NCBI GenBank assembly: GCA_947500505.1
Contig: CANMSL010000007.1
Coordinates: 151,826-215,825 of the forward strand
Origin: an uncultured Aquimarina sp.
GTDB taxonomy: Bacteria > Bacteroidota > Bacteroidia > Flavobacteriales > Flavobacteriaceae
Direction: 5' to 3'
Length of the DNA stretch: 64,000 nt
Positions 55,011 to 64,000 of the stretch are shown piece after piece (positions within the stretch are counted from its first letter, which is position 1; each line of letters opens with the position of its first letter). The notes beneath the pieces are model-generated. The model made no database searches. It was not told the DNA's origin and saw nothing but the letters and a program-made list of their open reading frames with translations. The position numbers and the translations under genes were made by a program.

Positions 55011-56573
55011 TTAAGAACTACAAGATAGCATGGAGCATCCTACTTTGTTTCTAGCCCAATCCGGACGTTTTACAAACCATTTATTGGATTCCGGTTGCTC
55101 TTGATATGGTTGCTTTAACATTTTGTATAATTCATCAATTAATGAATAGTCATCTTTATCAGCTGCATCAATTGCTAATTGAGCCATATAATTCCGGAGA
55201 ACATATTTAGGATTAATACTATTCATTTTTTCTTTTCGATCTTTATCTGTTACTACTTCTTTTTCAAGTCTGAGATCATAGTCGTTGAACCAGCTATTCC
55301 ATTGATTTTGTACATCTCCGGTTATTTCATCAGGAATATAAAAAGCATCCTTAACTGTTTGCAAGCCTTGACTGGCATCTCCTTTTTTGAAATTAGCCAG
55401 GTTTCTGAAAAAGATAGTCATATCCGTTTCGGTAAGTTGAAGTACTTCTTCTAAATCCTTTACTAAAATATGATCTTGATTTTCAATAGTAATCAATCCA
55501 ATTTTTGAGATCATCATATTGAAATATTCATTCTTATACGAATCCTGATATTCATTTAAAATCTTTTCTATTGAGTCAACATCATCAATCAATGGGTATA
55601 ATGCATTTGCAAGTTGATACAGATTCCAAAGTACTATCTCTGGCTGTGTTCCATATCGATAACGTTTAAATTGACGATCTGTAGTATTAGGTGTCCATCC
55701 TGCATCAAAACCTTCTAGCCAACCATAAGGACCGTAATCAATCGTTAACCCCAAAATCGACATATTATCTGTATTCATTACTCCGTGCACAAACCCTACT
55801 CTTTGCCAGTCAATAACCATTTGTAGACTTCTCTTACTTACTTCAGATAGAAATGTTAAGTAGCTTTCTTTTCCATTGCCTTTTATTTCAGGAAAAAAGT
55901 ACTTAATGGTGTAATCAGTCAATAATTTTAAATTTTTAAGATCATTATGAGCCGCTAAAATTTCAAAATTTCCAAATCGAATAAAGCTTGGTGCTACGCG
56001 ACATACTATGGCTCCTTTTTCATATGCTGCGTTACCGTCATACAAGATATCTCTTAAAACCATATCCTCCGTCGTTGCCAGAGATAATGCCCGAGTTGTT
56101 GGAACTCCCAGGTGATACATTGCTTCACTACATAAATACTCTCTAATTGAAGAACGTAAAACGGCTAATCCATCTGCATTACGTGAGTATGGTGTTTCAC
56201 CAGCGCCTTTTAACTGAAGCACCCAACGCTTAGAATTATATAAAACTTCTGCCAGATTAATTGCACGTCCATCGCCAAGTTGTCCGGCCCAATTTCCAAA
56301 TTGATGCCCTCCATAATGCATTGCATAAGGTCTGGTATCCTCTAAAATCTTATTTCCTGTCATTATTTGCAAAAAGTAATCTGACTGGACATCTTGTTCA
56401 GAAAGTCCCAATTCTTTCATCATTTCTTCTGAAACGTGCAAAAGTTTAGGATCTGAAGTCTTGCGTGGAGTTACATACGAAAAACACGCATTTCTTACCT
56501 GTCTTCGGGTATTTTCGCTAACAGGATCTGCGGGCAATTCTTCTGAAAACGTATTTTGAATGGTAAACTTCAT
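55011..56573 (-). CDS. selO: SelO, protein adenylyltransferase (YdiU/UPF0061 family)
   Basis: 520 residues, normal length. Pseudokinase-fold hallmarks: YGGHQFGNWAGQLGDGRA, LKGAGETPYSRNADGLAVLR and VHGVMNTDNMSILGLTIDYG, the inverted ATP site that transfers AMP to Ser, Thr or Tyr of target proteins. The C-terminus CSMLSCSS keeps the terminal Cys-Ser pair that corresponds to the Cys-Sec-Ser end of mitochondrial SelO, here with Cys. Involved in redox-stress protein AMPylation. Followed by a small gene in probable operon. Confidence 0.95.
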   Translation of the reverse strand: MKFTIQNTFSEELPADPVSENTRRQVRNACFSYVTPRKTSDPKLLHVSEEMMKELGLSEQDVQSDYFLQIMTGNKILEDTRPYAMHYGGHQFGNWAGQLGDGRAINLAEVLYNSKRWVLQLKGAGETPYSRNADGLAVLRSSIREYLCSEAMYHLGVPTTRALSLATTEDMVLRDILYDGNAAYEKGAIVCRVAPSFIRFGNFEILAAHNDLKNLKLLTDYTIKYFFPEIKGNGKESYLTFLSEVSKRSLQMVIDWQRVGFVHGVMNTDNMSILGLTIDYGPYGWLEGFDAGWTPNTTDRQFKRYRYGTQPEIVLWNLYQLANALYPLIDDVDSIEKILNEYQDSYKNEYFNMMISKIGLITIENQDHILVKDLEEVLQLTETDMTIFFRNLANFKKGDASQGLQTVKDAFYIPDEITGDVQNQWNSWFNDYDLRLEKEVVTDKDRKEKMNSINPKYVLRNYMAQLAIDAADKDDYSLIDELYKMLKQPYQEQPESNKWFVKRPDWARNKVGCSMLSCSS

Positions 56574-56594
56574 TTTCGATTATATGAGGTATAA

Positions 56595-57647
56595 TTAGTA
56601 TAAAAAAATAGAAACCGTCATTATACCTAAGAAAGCTATAGGAATAATAAACATTATATAAACTAGGGAAACTAAATTAGCTTTGAAAATAGCAGATACC
56701 CAACTACTTTTATAAAAATTCCGAAAAGCAAGTATTAAATAAATAATAAATGAGAAAAAGAACAAAAATTGAAGCCATACAGGTATTTCCATTATGGAAT
56801 CAGCTAAAATTAGAGCACAAAGGGAAGTAAAAATAAAAGTGAAAAAATAAAAACTAAACACCATATGATGTGCAAAAACCCCTTTTTCCCAATAGAAAAT
56901 TTTAAGAATAAAGGCAAATAAGGGTAACATCAAAAACATAGTAATTGGTATGGTATCATATAGTGTTTTTAAAATCCCACCTCCTTTTTGTTCATAAAAC
57001 TTGAGCATTTGTGTGAAAAATTTTCGGGTAATCGCGCTATCCTCAGTTTTTAGACCCATTACTCTTAATTTTTCCTCTTGTGGAGCATTAATAGCAATTA
57101 ATGAATCTAATTTTTTACGCTCAAAACTAAAAGATACTTTTGGTCCTTTAAGCTGTTCAGCCAAAATTACAGAATCTAACTTTATCAAATCTTCTTCTGA
57201 AAGTTTAGCGAGACTTGTATTATCATTTATTACTTTTTTTGCCAGTTCCAATCCCACCGAATCTTTTTCGAACTGCAAAGAATCTAAAACTATTTCAGTA
57301 TTGAAACTCTTTTTAAATGTCTGACTCAAGGTTTTATCGGCTTTTCTGATACTAAACGAAAATATAAAGAAGAAAACTACTGAAATAAATAGATAAAATT
57401 GAGCGGGATGTAAATAAGAAAGGCGTTTGCCATCTACAAATCGCCTCGCCAGAATCCCCGGTTTAATCATTAACGGAATAAAACTTCTAAAAAAACGTGC
57501 GTCAATAGAAAAGTAATTACTAATCGTATTGCTAAATAGTACTCCGAATGTAAGTTTATCTGCAGCTTCCTGACTGCAATAGGGACAATAATCAAATGAC
57601 GTATCAAATGGATTTTCGCAATTTTTACATTGGTGATTTGTAGACAT
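56595..57647 (-). CDS. DUF3667 zinc-ribbon membrane protein
   Basis: 350 residues. N-terminal zinc ribbon CKNCENPFDTSFDYCPYCSQ (7-26), then DARFFRSFIPLMIKPGILAR and FVDGKRLSYLHPAQFYLFIS leading into the first of five membrane helices (about 80-100, 238-258, 268-290, 298-318, 325-348), with a helical soluble insert (105-225). This is the DUF3667 design. Function unknown; it may handle lipids or membrane insertion. Divergent from the M28 peptidase gene. Confidence 0.82.
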   Translation of the reverse strand: MSTNHQCKNCENPFDTSFDYCPYCSQEAADKLTFGVLFSNTISNYFSIDARFFRSFIPLMIKPGILARRFVDGKRLSYLHPAQFYLFISVVFFFIFSFSIRKADKTLSQTFKKSFNTEIVLDSLQFEKDSVGLELAKKVINDNTSLAKLSEEDLIKLDSVILAEQLKGPKVSFSFERKKLDSLIAINAPQEEKLRVMGLKTEDSAITRKFFTQMLKFYEQKGGGILKTLYDTIPITMFLMLPLFAFILKIFYWEKGVFAHHMVFSFYFFTFIFTSLCALILADSIMEIPVWLQFLFFFSFIIYLILAFRNFYKSSWVSAIFKANLVSLVYIMFIIPIAFLGIMTVSIFLY

Positions 57648-57861
57648 TTCGAAATCGTTTGTTTAAATGTACAAAAAGATTTTACAATTATAATTTTATC
57701 CTTTTTATTGATTTCATAAAACAGAATAATTTGCGAAGCTATAGTATTTATCTACTGTTTCGGAATACTAGACAATTATATTTTTGCAATGACTTAACAA
57801 AATCACATTTAAATTCATGTATTTTTGGCAAAATTAAATAATTAATACTCACACATCTTTT

Positions 57862-59427
57862 ATGAAAAAAATAATTTCCGTTTTTGTAATAACGGCTTTT
57901 TTAGTTGCTTGTGGAACTAAGAAAAATGTAGCGACTCAATCTGCTGAAACGAAAAAAGTAGAACGTAATCCGGTAGCATATGCGAATACAATAACTGCCG
58001 ACGATTTAAAGACAGCTTTATACACGTATGCATCCGATGAATTTCAAGGTAGGGAGACCGGCAAGCCCGGACAAAAATTAGCAGTAAATTTTTTAAAGGA
58101 TCACTATATAAAATATGATATTCCCGCCGCAAAAAGTGATGGTAACTATTTCCAGGAAGTCCCTCTGGATATTATGAAAAAACCAGAAGTCACAGTAACA
58201 GTAAATGATAAACCATATGTTTATCTTGATGATTTAATTTCATTGTCTGCAGGAAAAACAGGTAAACTATCTGCAGAAGAGATTGTGTATGCCGGTTATG
58301 GTATTGAGGATGAGAAATTCTCTAGTTATACTGACATTGATATATCCAACAAAGTTATACTGATCAAATCGGGCGAGCCCAAAAACGATGACGGTACATT
58401 TATAATTTCTGGTACTTCAGAGGCTTCGAAATGGTCTAATATGAGGCAGCAGTTTGCGGCAAAAAGAAATGCGGCTAAAGAAAAAGGTGCCAAAGCTATT
58501 TTCTTTTACTTTCCTGAAGTATATCAAATGGCAGCTGCTCAATTTGGTAATGCATCAGGTAGAATGTCACTATCTGGTAGTACAGAAGAATCTTATTTTT
58601 TTCTAATTAATGACAGCCTGGCTAAAGGAATTCTTAATGACATAGATACTAGTAATACGTCAACAGTCCTGAAAACCAATATGGTCATTGATTATAAAAA
58701 TAATGTAGAAAAAATAACCTCTGAAAATGTGGCAGCATTTATCAAAGGAACTGAAAAACCTGACGAAATTATAGTCATATCTGCACACTTAGATCACGAA
58801 GGTGTTAAAGATGGTAAAATTTATAACGGTGCTGATGATGATGGATCTGGTACCGTTGCTATTGTAGAAATTGCAGAAGCTTTTTCAAAAGCTGTAAAAG
58901 ATGGTAACGGACCAAAACGTTCTATCTTATTTCTAAACGTTACCGGAGAAGAAAAAGGCTTGTTAGGATCTCGTTATTACACTGATATCGATCCCATTTT
59001 TCCTTTAGAAAATACAGTTGCGGATTTAAATATAGATATGATAGGTCGTACTGATCCTAAACGCAAAAGTGAAAACAGAAACTACGTATACTTGATTGGT
59101 AGCGATAAATTAAGTACAGAATTGCATACTATTTCGGAACAGGTCAATACAAAATATACGAATATAGAACTGGATTATACGTATAACGACGAGAATGATC
59201 CTAACCGATTCTATTACAGATCAGATCACTATAATTTTGCTAAAAACAATATCCCCGTGATCTTTTACTTTAATGGAACACATGATGATTATCATCAACC
59301 AAGTGATACCCCTGACAAAATTCAGTATGATCTTTTAGAAAACAGAACTCGATTGATTTTTTATACAGCTTGGGAACTGGCAAACCGAGAAAACCGTATT
59401 GTAGTTGATAAAGCAGAAAAGAAGTAA
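57862..59427 (+). CDS. M28 family zinc aminopeptidase, lipoprotein
   Basis: 521 residues. Lipoprotein signal ending at FLVACG (Cys17). The M28 metal ligands are visible: ISAHLDHEGVKDGKIYNGAD (His then bridging Asp in GADDDGSG), the catalytic Glu and ligand Glu in NVTGEEKGLLGSRYY, Asp in NIDMIGR and a final His in HDDYHQPSDT. A PA-like insert lies at about 140-260. It removes N-terminal amino acids from peptides in the periplasm. Has its own terminator. Confidence 0.92.
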   Translation: MKKIISVFVITAFLVACGTKKNVATQSAETKKVERNPVAYANTITADDLKTALYTYASDEFQGRETGKPGQKLAVNFLKDHYIKYDIPAAKSDGNYFQEVPLDIMKKPEVTVTVNDKPYVYLDDLISLSAGKTGKLSAEEIVYAGYGIEDEKFSSYTDIDISNKVILIKSGEPKNDDGTFIISGTSEASKWSNMRQQFAAKRNAAKEKGAKAIFFYFPEVYQMAAAQFGNASGRMSLSGSTEESYFFLINDSLAKGILNDIDTSNTSTVLKTNMVIDYKNNVEKITSENVAAFIKGTEKPDEIIVISAHLDHEGVKDGKIYNGADDDGSGTVAIVEIAEAFSKAVKDGNGPKRSILFLNVTGEEKGLLGSRYYTDIDPIFPLENTVADLNIDMIGRTDPKRKSENRNYVYLIGSDKLSTELHTISEQVNTKYTNIELDYTYNDENDPNRFYYRSDHYNFAKNNIPVIFYFNGTHDDYHQPSDTPDKIQYDLLENRTRLIFYTAWELANRENRIVVDKAEKK

Positions 59428-59448
59428 TTAGAATCATATAGTACTATG

Positions 59449-59489
59449 AAAGAGGTTTGGTTAAATAGATCAAGCCTCTTTTGTTTTTT
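59449..59489 (+). terminator. Rho-independent terminator after the M28 peptidase gene
   Basis: AAAGAGGTTTG (59449-59459) pairs with CAAGCCTCTTT (59471-59481), one G-U pair, then TGTTTTTT. Confidence 0.8.
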
Positions 59490-59672
59490 AACAGTATCAG
59501 GCCAATAATTTTTTTAAAGGAACCTAATTTTACTGGTTTTTCCATTGATTTTTGTTTAACTGGTGAATATATGGTGCTCTGGGGGAAATAACCTATAAAT
59601 AATCAGTTATTCCCCTGTTGGTTTTTAATAGAATAGCGGATAAGTTTGCCTTACACAAATAATAAAATAATT

Positions 59673-59999
59673 ATGGCACAATCATCTTTTCAAGTTCAGA
59701 CCTATTCGTATTATAACTGGTCATCCAGAAGTAATGGGAAAACTAATTTGATTTTAAGAGGAGCTGAAGGGCAAACTTGCTCTGTTTGGTTTCGTGAGGA
59801 TCCAGAAGCAGTTCTTCCGGCAGCAACACAATCCGGTTCTTATTATAGTTTCTATTATCATCACCATCAATTACAGCATTTGATTGATATGCTTCGAAAC
59901 GAAAGTCCGATTTACGTTTATTTTAACAATGATAATGGATTTAACAACTCAAGAATATCTACAGCAAGTGAGCCTGTTGGTGAAGGAGAGTTGAATTAA
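59673..59999 (+). CDS. Small hypothetical cytosolic protein
   Basis: 108 residues from ATG 59673 (a TTG at 59646 is possible). No signal. Beta-rich first half (QVQTYSYYNWSSRSNGKTNL, CSVWFRED), an odd cluster YYSFYYHHHQLQHLIDML and a C-terminal SASEPVGEGELN-type tail (STASEPVGEGELN). Followed by a strong terminator and preceded by one, so it is a single-gene unit. Function not recognised. Confidence 0.6.
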   Translation: MAQSSFQVQTYSYYNWSSRSNGKTNLILRGAEGQTCSVWFREDPEAVLPAATQSGSYYSFYYHHHQLQHLIDMLRNESPIYVYFNNDNGFNNSRISTASEPVGEGELN

Positions 60000-60039
60000 C
60001 AACGTATTTGGTACTCTAAATTAAAGAGATAACATTTCT

Positions 60040-60080
60040 ACCCGGTCTATTTTATATTTTCATAAAATAGACCGGGTTTT
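60040..60080 (+). terminator. Strong hairpin terminator
   Basis: ACCCGGTCTATTTTAT (60040-60055) pairs with ATAAAATAGACCGGGT (60062-60077) and is followed by TTT. It terminates the small gene ending at 59999. Confidence 0.85.
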
Positions 60081-60261
60081 ATAATTTACTGGATATTTAT
60101 CTTATTGTAATAATATTGGGTCATTGGTATTAATTTTTCATACAGAATATCCATCATCCTGGCTTTTCTAATTAACTCAGTAATTGGCATTTATTTAACT
60201 GTAAGCATTCTTCATTTTTGTTACTTTTATAAGCATAGATCGGTTTATAAAGCACATACTC

Positions 60262-61371
60262 ATGAAAACATTCATAACTTTTATTGTTTCATTGACATTA
60301 TCGTTTTATGTTAATGAAATTCAAGCAAATTCTTCGTTAAAAGCAAATTTTATAAAAGGTAATCCAAATATTACTTCCATTCATAAAATGACGTTTGGCC
60401 CCGAAGGTATTCTATTTATTGGAGATAGTAACGCCGCACAAATTGTTGCTATTGATCTTAGTGAACATCCAAAGCTAGATAATTCTGAGGTGAAAATAGA
60501 TCAATTGGATGAAGTAATAGCGGATATGATGGGCACTACCGTAGATCAGATACAGATAACGGATATGGTTGTGAACCCGGAGAACAATAACATCTATCTT
60601 TCCATTCAGCATAGTTCTGGCGTACCAATTCTGTTAAGAGTAGAAGAAAATGTATTAAAACAAGTTCCTCTGGATAACGTTTCCTTTAGTAAAACGACCT
60701 TATCAGATCCAGTTAGCGAAGAAGCAAAAGATCGTAGGGGACGAAAATTGCGTAAATGGGCTGTAGCTGATATTAAGTATATGAATGGAAAAGTGCTGTT
60801 GTCAGGGTTGAGCAACCAGGAATTTGCTTCCACTTTTAGGTCAATTGATTTTCCGTTTAATGAAAAACAAACTTATAGCTCTTTAGAAATTTATCACGCT
60901 GCACACGGAAAATATGAAACTCATGCTCCTATAAAAGCATTTATCCCAACAAGTATTAACGGAACACAACATCTGGTTGCCGGATACACCTGTACTCCGT
61001 TAGTTATTTTTCCGATGGATAAAATTGAACCGGGTAAGCACAGTAAAGGAAGAACTGTTGCCGAGCTGGGAAGTGGGAATTCTCCGGTGGATATGATTGA
61101 GATTGAAAATGAAGGAAATCGATACCTACTAATTGCAAACAATAACAGGCCCTTGATGAAAATGGATTTTAAAGATCTGGAAGCTTATCAAGGTTCCCTA
61201 ACTACACCTGTTACTAAGAAAGGAGCTGCTGTAGGTGTGGATTACGTAAATCTACCATTTGTAAATGTCCATCAATTGGATAAATTAGGTGATGGAGGTT
61301 TTCTTATTATTCAGCGTGAAACTAACGGGAATTTAGCTCTAAAAACAGGAAATAGCTGGTGGGTAAAGTGA
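60262..61371 (+). CDS. Secreted beta-propeller-like protein
   Basis: 369 residues. Signal peptide about 1-22 (ends IQANS). Propeller-like strands recur: MTFGPEGILFIGDSNAAQIV, MVVNPENNNIYLSIQH, VADIKYMNGKVLLSGLSNQE, SGNSPVDMIEIENEGNRYLL and VNVHQLDKLGDGGFLIIQRE. This is like SMP-30/NHL-type six-bladed proteins. No catalytic metal site is evident. Envelope-located, function unknown. Confidence 0.65.
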   Translation: MKTFITFIVSLTLSFYVNEIQANSSLKANFIKGNPNITSIHKMTFGPEGILFIGDSNAAQIVAIDLSEHPKLDNSEVKIDQLDEVIADMMGTTVDQIQITDMVVNPENNNIYLSIQHSSGVPILLRVEENVLKQVPLDNVSFSKTTLSDPVSEEAKDRRGRKLRKWAVADIKYMNGKVLLSGLSNQEFASTFRSIDFPFNEKQTYSSLEIYHAAHGKYETHAPIKAFIPTSINGTQHLVAGYTCTPLVIFPMDKIEPGKHSKGRTVAELGSGNSPVDMIEIENEGNRYLLIANNNRPLMKMDFKDLEAYQGSLTTPVTKKGAAVGVDYVNLPFVNVHQLDKLGDGGFLIIQRETNGNLALKTGNSWWVK

Positions 61372-61515
61372 ACAACCTCTTGGTTAAACCATTTGAGCAT
61401 TCGAAAAGGAAAAGACCTTTGATTGTTAAGACAAGTCTAAGGGTATTTAAATCTCGATTATCGAGTAATAAAATAAGGAAATTGATTTAATTATCCTTGT
61501 TTATATCTAATTGTG

Positions 61516-62574
61516 ATGAATCCTATTTATATCCTATTAACACTTACGTGTATAGTTTCGGAAATGTTTTCACAAACATCTTCGGGATTTACTTTTAGCA
61601 AAAATCAAATTATCATATCCCAAGACATATCAACTAACGAAAATATTCTTGTGTATAAGGGCGAAATTATAGAAGATAGATTATCCACAGCAACTCCTAT
61701 TCTTGGAAAAACTATTAATGAAGGAAAGAAGACCAAATTTATTCCCTTAGTACCGTTCACATTTAACCAAAAATACACACTAACTTATAATAATAGCGTG
61801 GAATATTTTATGCTGCCGATTCCAGCTAATTATGATTTTCTCTCTATAAAAGAGGTATATCCTACTTCTCTTAGTTTACCTGCTAATCTTCTTAAATTAT
61901 ATATCAGATTTTCGAAACCAATCAGTATTGTTAATTTATATGACAATATATATTTTAAAAGTCCCTCTGGTGATACATTATCCAGAGCAATACTTCCGTT
62001 AGAAAATGCTCTAATTTCTGAAGACGGAACTCTCTTAACTCTTTGGATAGAGCCTGGTAGACAGAAAAGAGGTCTAAAACCTAATCAGCAATTTGGTCCA
62101 GTATTTAATATTCAAGAAAAGTATCAATTGGTTATCTCTAAAGCAATTAAAGATCAGAATGGTGTTTCTATGACCAAGGATTTTGTTCGTTTCTTTCAGA
62201 TAGTAAATGAAGACCGCAGGAAACCCTCTGTCGGTGATTGGGAAATCCAGATTCCGTCGATAAATTCTTTATCCAATTTGGTAATTAAGTGTAATGAATC
62301 ATTAGATTATGGAAGTATTCAGGACAACATTGTAATCATCAAAGGCAACAACCAAGAGGTAGATGGAATCTGGCAGCTTTTGGCTAATGAAACTTTATTG
62401 TCTTTTAAACCTATAAAGCCTTGGGAAAAAGATAACTATCAAATTTTGTTTGATCCTGGTATTGAGGATTTAGCTGGCAATAACCTCGGTCGATTATTCG
62501 ATACTAATGTGAATTATACTTCTAAAGATGACATCAAGATTGAGCCTTACAAATTAGAATTTAACATTAAATAA
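61516..62574 (+). CDS. Secreted Ig-like (Big_5-type) domain protein
   Basis: 352 residues from ATG 61516; the codon just before is GTG, equally in frame. Signal peptide about 1-19. Two Ig-like regions of the SbsA/Big_5 kind: LKLYIRFSKPISIVNLYDNI, QEKYQLVISKAIKDQNGVSM, then NLVIKCNESLDYGSIQDNIV, FDPGIEDLAGNNLGRLFDTN. Such domains serve in surface adhesion or as accessory beta modules. Function open. Confidence 0.7.
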   Translation: MNPIYILLTLTCIVSEMFSQTSSGFTFSKNQIIISQDISTNENILVYKGEIIEDRLSTATPILGKTINEGKKTKFIPLVPFTFNQKYTLTYNNSVEYFMLPIPANYDFLSIKEVYPTSLSLPANLLKLYIRFSKPISIVNLYDNIYFKSPSGDTLSRAILPLENALISEDGTLLTLWIEPGRQKRGLKPNQQFGPVFNIQEKYQLVISKAIKDQNGVSMTKDFVRFFQIVNEDRRKPSVGDWEIQIPSINSLSNLVIKCNESLDYGSIQDNIVIIKGNNQEVDGIWQLLANETLLSFKPIKPWEKDNYQILFDPGIEDLAGNNLGRLFDTNVNYTSKDDIKIEPYKLEFNIK

Positions 62575-62601
62575 AAAAAGGCAGCCAAAACTGCCTTTTT
62601 T
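62574..62601. terminator. Bidirectional terminator between convergent genes
   Basis: AAAAAAGGCAG (62574-62584) pairs with CTGCCTTTTTT (62591-62601), with a T-run on each strand. Confidence 0.85.
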
Positions 62602-62655
62602 AAAGTATAAGTAGGTATTCAATCTCAATAGTAGTTTTGAGACTCATTTAGGATT

Positions 62656-63003
62656 TTAATCAGTTGCCAATAGCACAAAAGAATTTCCGGAAACAGGAGA
62701 TACGTTATAACTTTTTACATTTTTTAATGTTTTTATATATTTTTCTGCTTCAGTAAAGGCATTTTCCATTGGACTAATGGATGATTTTTTATCTAAAGTA
62801 ATTGTTTTGGAAATGATCTCTCCATTACTGTACTCGATTGTTATTTTCCATCTTTTCACGGTGTGAAAATTTTTAGAAACTAAAGAATTTTCTTCTTTAA
62901 CACTTTCCTTTTCTTTCTTAGTTTTTTCTTTCTCGTTTCTAGGGTTTGTGTTAGAATACCCTAGAGAGACACAAAATAACGCAGTAATAAGTAAGAGTTT
63001 CAT
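62656..63003 (-). CDS. Small secreted hypothetical protein
   Basis: 115 residues. Signal peptide about 1-17 (LLLITALFCVSLGYSN), a very charged Lys/Glu linker (NEKEKTKKEKESVKEE) and a small beta-alpha domain (VKRWKITIEYSNGEIISKTI, AFTEAEKYIKTLKNVKSYNV) ending FVLLATD. Function not recognised. Confidence 0.6.
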   Translation of the reverse strand: MKLLLITALFCVSLGYSNTNPRNEKEKTKKEKESVKEENSLVSKNFHTVKRWKITIEYSNGEIISKTITLDKKSSISPMENAFTEAEKYIKTLKNVKSYNVSPVSGNSFVLLATD

Positions 63004-63103
63004 AGATGATGTTTTTTAAGATTTGCTTGATGCAATATACATATATAATTTGATTATACAAATATATTTTTAATAAAATTTTATTTGAATATTAAAAAAA
63101 TAC

Positions 63104-63325
63104 ATGTATGTTTGGATTATGGTAAATAAAAATTTAAAAAAACTCCTAAAGAAAAGTAAAGGAGCTAAAACGGTATATGGGATTTCTAAAACATTAGGAG
63201 TAAGCCCACAGGCAGGAGATTATGTAGTAAAAAGAAAAAACCTAGCTAAGGATTTTGAGCGTTTACAAAAAATTGCAGATTATATGGAAGTTGACATTAA
63301 AGATATTATAGATAATTATAAATAA
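63104..63325 (+). CDS. Small XRE-like helix-turn-helix protein
   Basis: 73 residues (68 if started at the second Met, 63119). Basic N-terminus, then TVYGISKTLGVSPQAGDYVV and FERLQKIADYMEVDIKDIID, the shape of a Cro/C1-type DNA-binding domain with its C-terminal helix pair. Divergent from the small secreted protein gene. Likely a regulator; target unknown. Confidence 0.6.
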   Translation: MYVWIMVNKNLKKLLKKSKGAKTVYGISKTLGVSPQAGDYVVKRKNLAKDFERLQKIADYMEVDIKDIIDNYK

Positions 63326-63497
63326 ATTTCCAGTCCCCTTACTTCAAAAAACAGATATCTCTAAATGTATGGTGTAAATGGTTTCGGCTATTTGTGGAAA
63401 TTCTATTATTGTTATGTTTAATTAATGAGTAAAAAGTAAAATCGAACTTTTATACTTATATTTCATAAAAATTTAACTAACCGATATACTCTTCTGA

Positions 63498-63914
63498 ATG
63501 AGATTCATCTTCATTGCATTTTTAGCTTTTTTATGTATATCATCTATTCAACCTGAGACCTATATTGGCAAATGGCAAATAGAAGGTGGGTCTATAATAG
63601 AGATCTACACAAATGGAGATCAGTTTTTTGGAAAAATAAACCGACGTGCAGAACATCCAATCTCCAATCAAAATGGATTAGATAATCACAATCCTGATCA
63701 ATCACTTAGACTACGTCCACTTATCGGGATGAATATTCTAAATGACCTAATATTTAAAGATGGTGAATTATCTGGAGGAACAATTTATAATGCAGATAAC
63801 GGAAAAACATACACTGTTAAGGTATGGATTGATTCAGACAACACTGACAAGTGTTATATCAGAGCTTATAAAGGTATATTATTTAAAACCTTTGAAGCTA
63901 AGAGAGTAAAATAA
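63498..63914 (+). CDS. DUF2147 family secreted protein
   Basis: 138 residues. Signal peptide about 1-17 (FIAFLAFLCISS). The rest follows DUF2147: GKWQIEGGSIIEIYTNGDQF, FGKINRRAEHP, GMNILNDLIFKDGELSGGTI, NGKTYTVKVWIDSDNTDKCY. A small lipocalin-like barrel is expected. Function unknown. Single gene near the window edge. Confidence 0.8.
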   Translation: MRFIFIAFLAFLCISSIQPETYIGKWQIEGGSIIEIYTNGDQFFGKINRRAEHPISNQNGLDNHNPDQSLRLRPLIGMNILNDLIFKDGELSGGTIYNADNGKTYTVKVWIDSDNTDKCYIRAYKGILFKTFEAKRVK

Positions 63915-63925
63915 TCATAAACAAT

Positions 63926-64000
63926 CAGTAGTGTCCGGTAAAACATTTTAAAAGCGGGATTTCCCTATTTGGATTTCCCGCTTATTTATATCTTGATGTT
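63926..64000 (+). mobile_element. Possible left end of an insertion sequence, cut by the window edge
   Basis: Starts CAGTAGTGTCCGGTAAAAC, the kind of terminal inverted repeat I associate with Bacteroidota IS4-like elements, followed by a hairpin AAGCGGGA (63952-63959) / TCCCGCTT (63976-63983) typical of a short leader before a transposase. No transposase codons fall inside the window. Confidence 0.3.

Noticed and set aside
57781..57827. TTTTTG and TATTTTTG as a promoter for the M28 peptidase gene
   Set aside because: The spacing is about 33 bases, too long for the usual 19-23 bases between -33 and -7 boxes.
60086..60190. 34-codon minus-strand frame with an amphipathic translation
   Set aside because: Short, next to a terminator and not distinguishable from chance in an AT-rich gap.

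Overview
The window looks like the chromosome of a marine, heterotrophic member of the Bacteroidota, most likely Flavobacteriaceae (Aquimarina-like; the genus is a guess). The reasons are the AT-rich DNA, a Por-type (T9SS type A) C-terminal sorting tail, promoter -7 boxes of the TAnnTTTG kind, few recognisable Shine-Dalgarno sites, many lipoproteins, membrane-anchored AraC regulators, and paired DUF1501/DUF1800 genes. I see no tRNA, rRNA or CRISPR array, and no complete insertion sequence.

Layout. 0-5 kb: a TetR regulator, an outer-membrane barrel, an AraC regulator and two tandem SRPBCC paralogues. 5-12.3 kb: one long minus-strand operon with a T9SS-exported propeller protein, an LTXXQ-like lipoprotein, DUF1800, DUF1501, an ECF sigma factor, a probable anti-sigma factor and a small secreted protein. 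13-17 kb: a tesA-like esterase divergent from ybbA/ybbP-like ABC genes, the same arrangement as in E. coli. 17.5-22 kb: a two-helix micro-protein, a PNPOx-fold protein, and a molybdenum hydroxylase cluster (diheme cytochrome, 2Fe-2S subunit, molybdopterin subunit) of the isoquinoline 1-oxidoreductase type.

22-29.3 kb is an accessory stretch of AT-richer genes. Three related complex repeats (A, B, C) cut it into cassette-like segments. The first holds an orphan secreted protein and the first 40% of a grasp-with-spasm-type ATP-grasp maturase, truncated where repeat B begins. The second holds a membrane AraC regulator and an S41 peptidase-like lipoprotein.

29.5-37.8 kb: a small CxxCH lipoprotein, two small ORFs, then dabB-dabA, the two-subunit energy-coupled inorganic-carbon uptake system. 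Convergent to them is a regulator that fuses an N-terminal sensor region, an AraC DNA-binding domain and a complete C-terminal BLUF blue-light domain. It is divergent from a YqhD-like alcohol dehydrogenase. This is the most striking single gene in the window and suggests blue-light control of adjacent metabolism.

38-51.4 kb: a MACPF-like lipoprotein, a second ECF sigma/anti-sigma pair with a serine beta-lactamase-like hydrolase, an oligopeptidase B-like S9 peptidase, and a compact three-gene operon (membrane trypsin-like protease, secreted protein, TPR lipoprotein) divergent from a ComEC-like metallo-beta-lactamase-fold protein. 51.5-64 kb: a LamG lipoprotein with a penicillin-acylase-family enzyme, selO, DUF3667, an M28 peptidase and several small secreted or hypothetical proteins. 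The right edge carries what may be the end of an insertion sequence. All calls come from reading the sequence; no database search was run.
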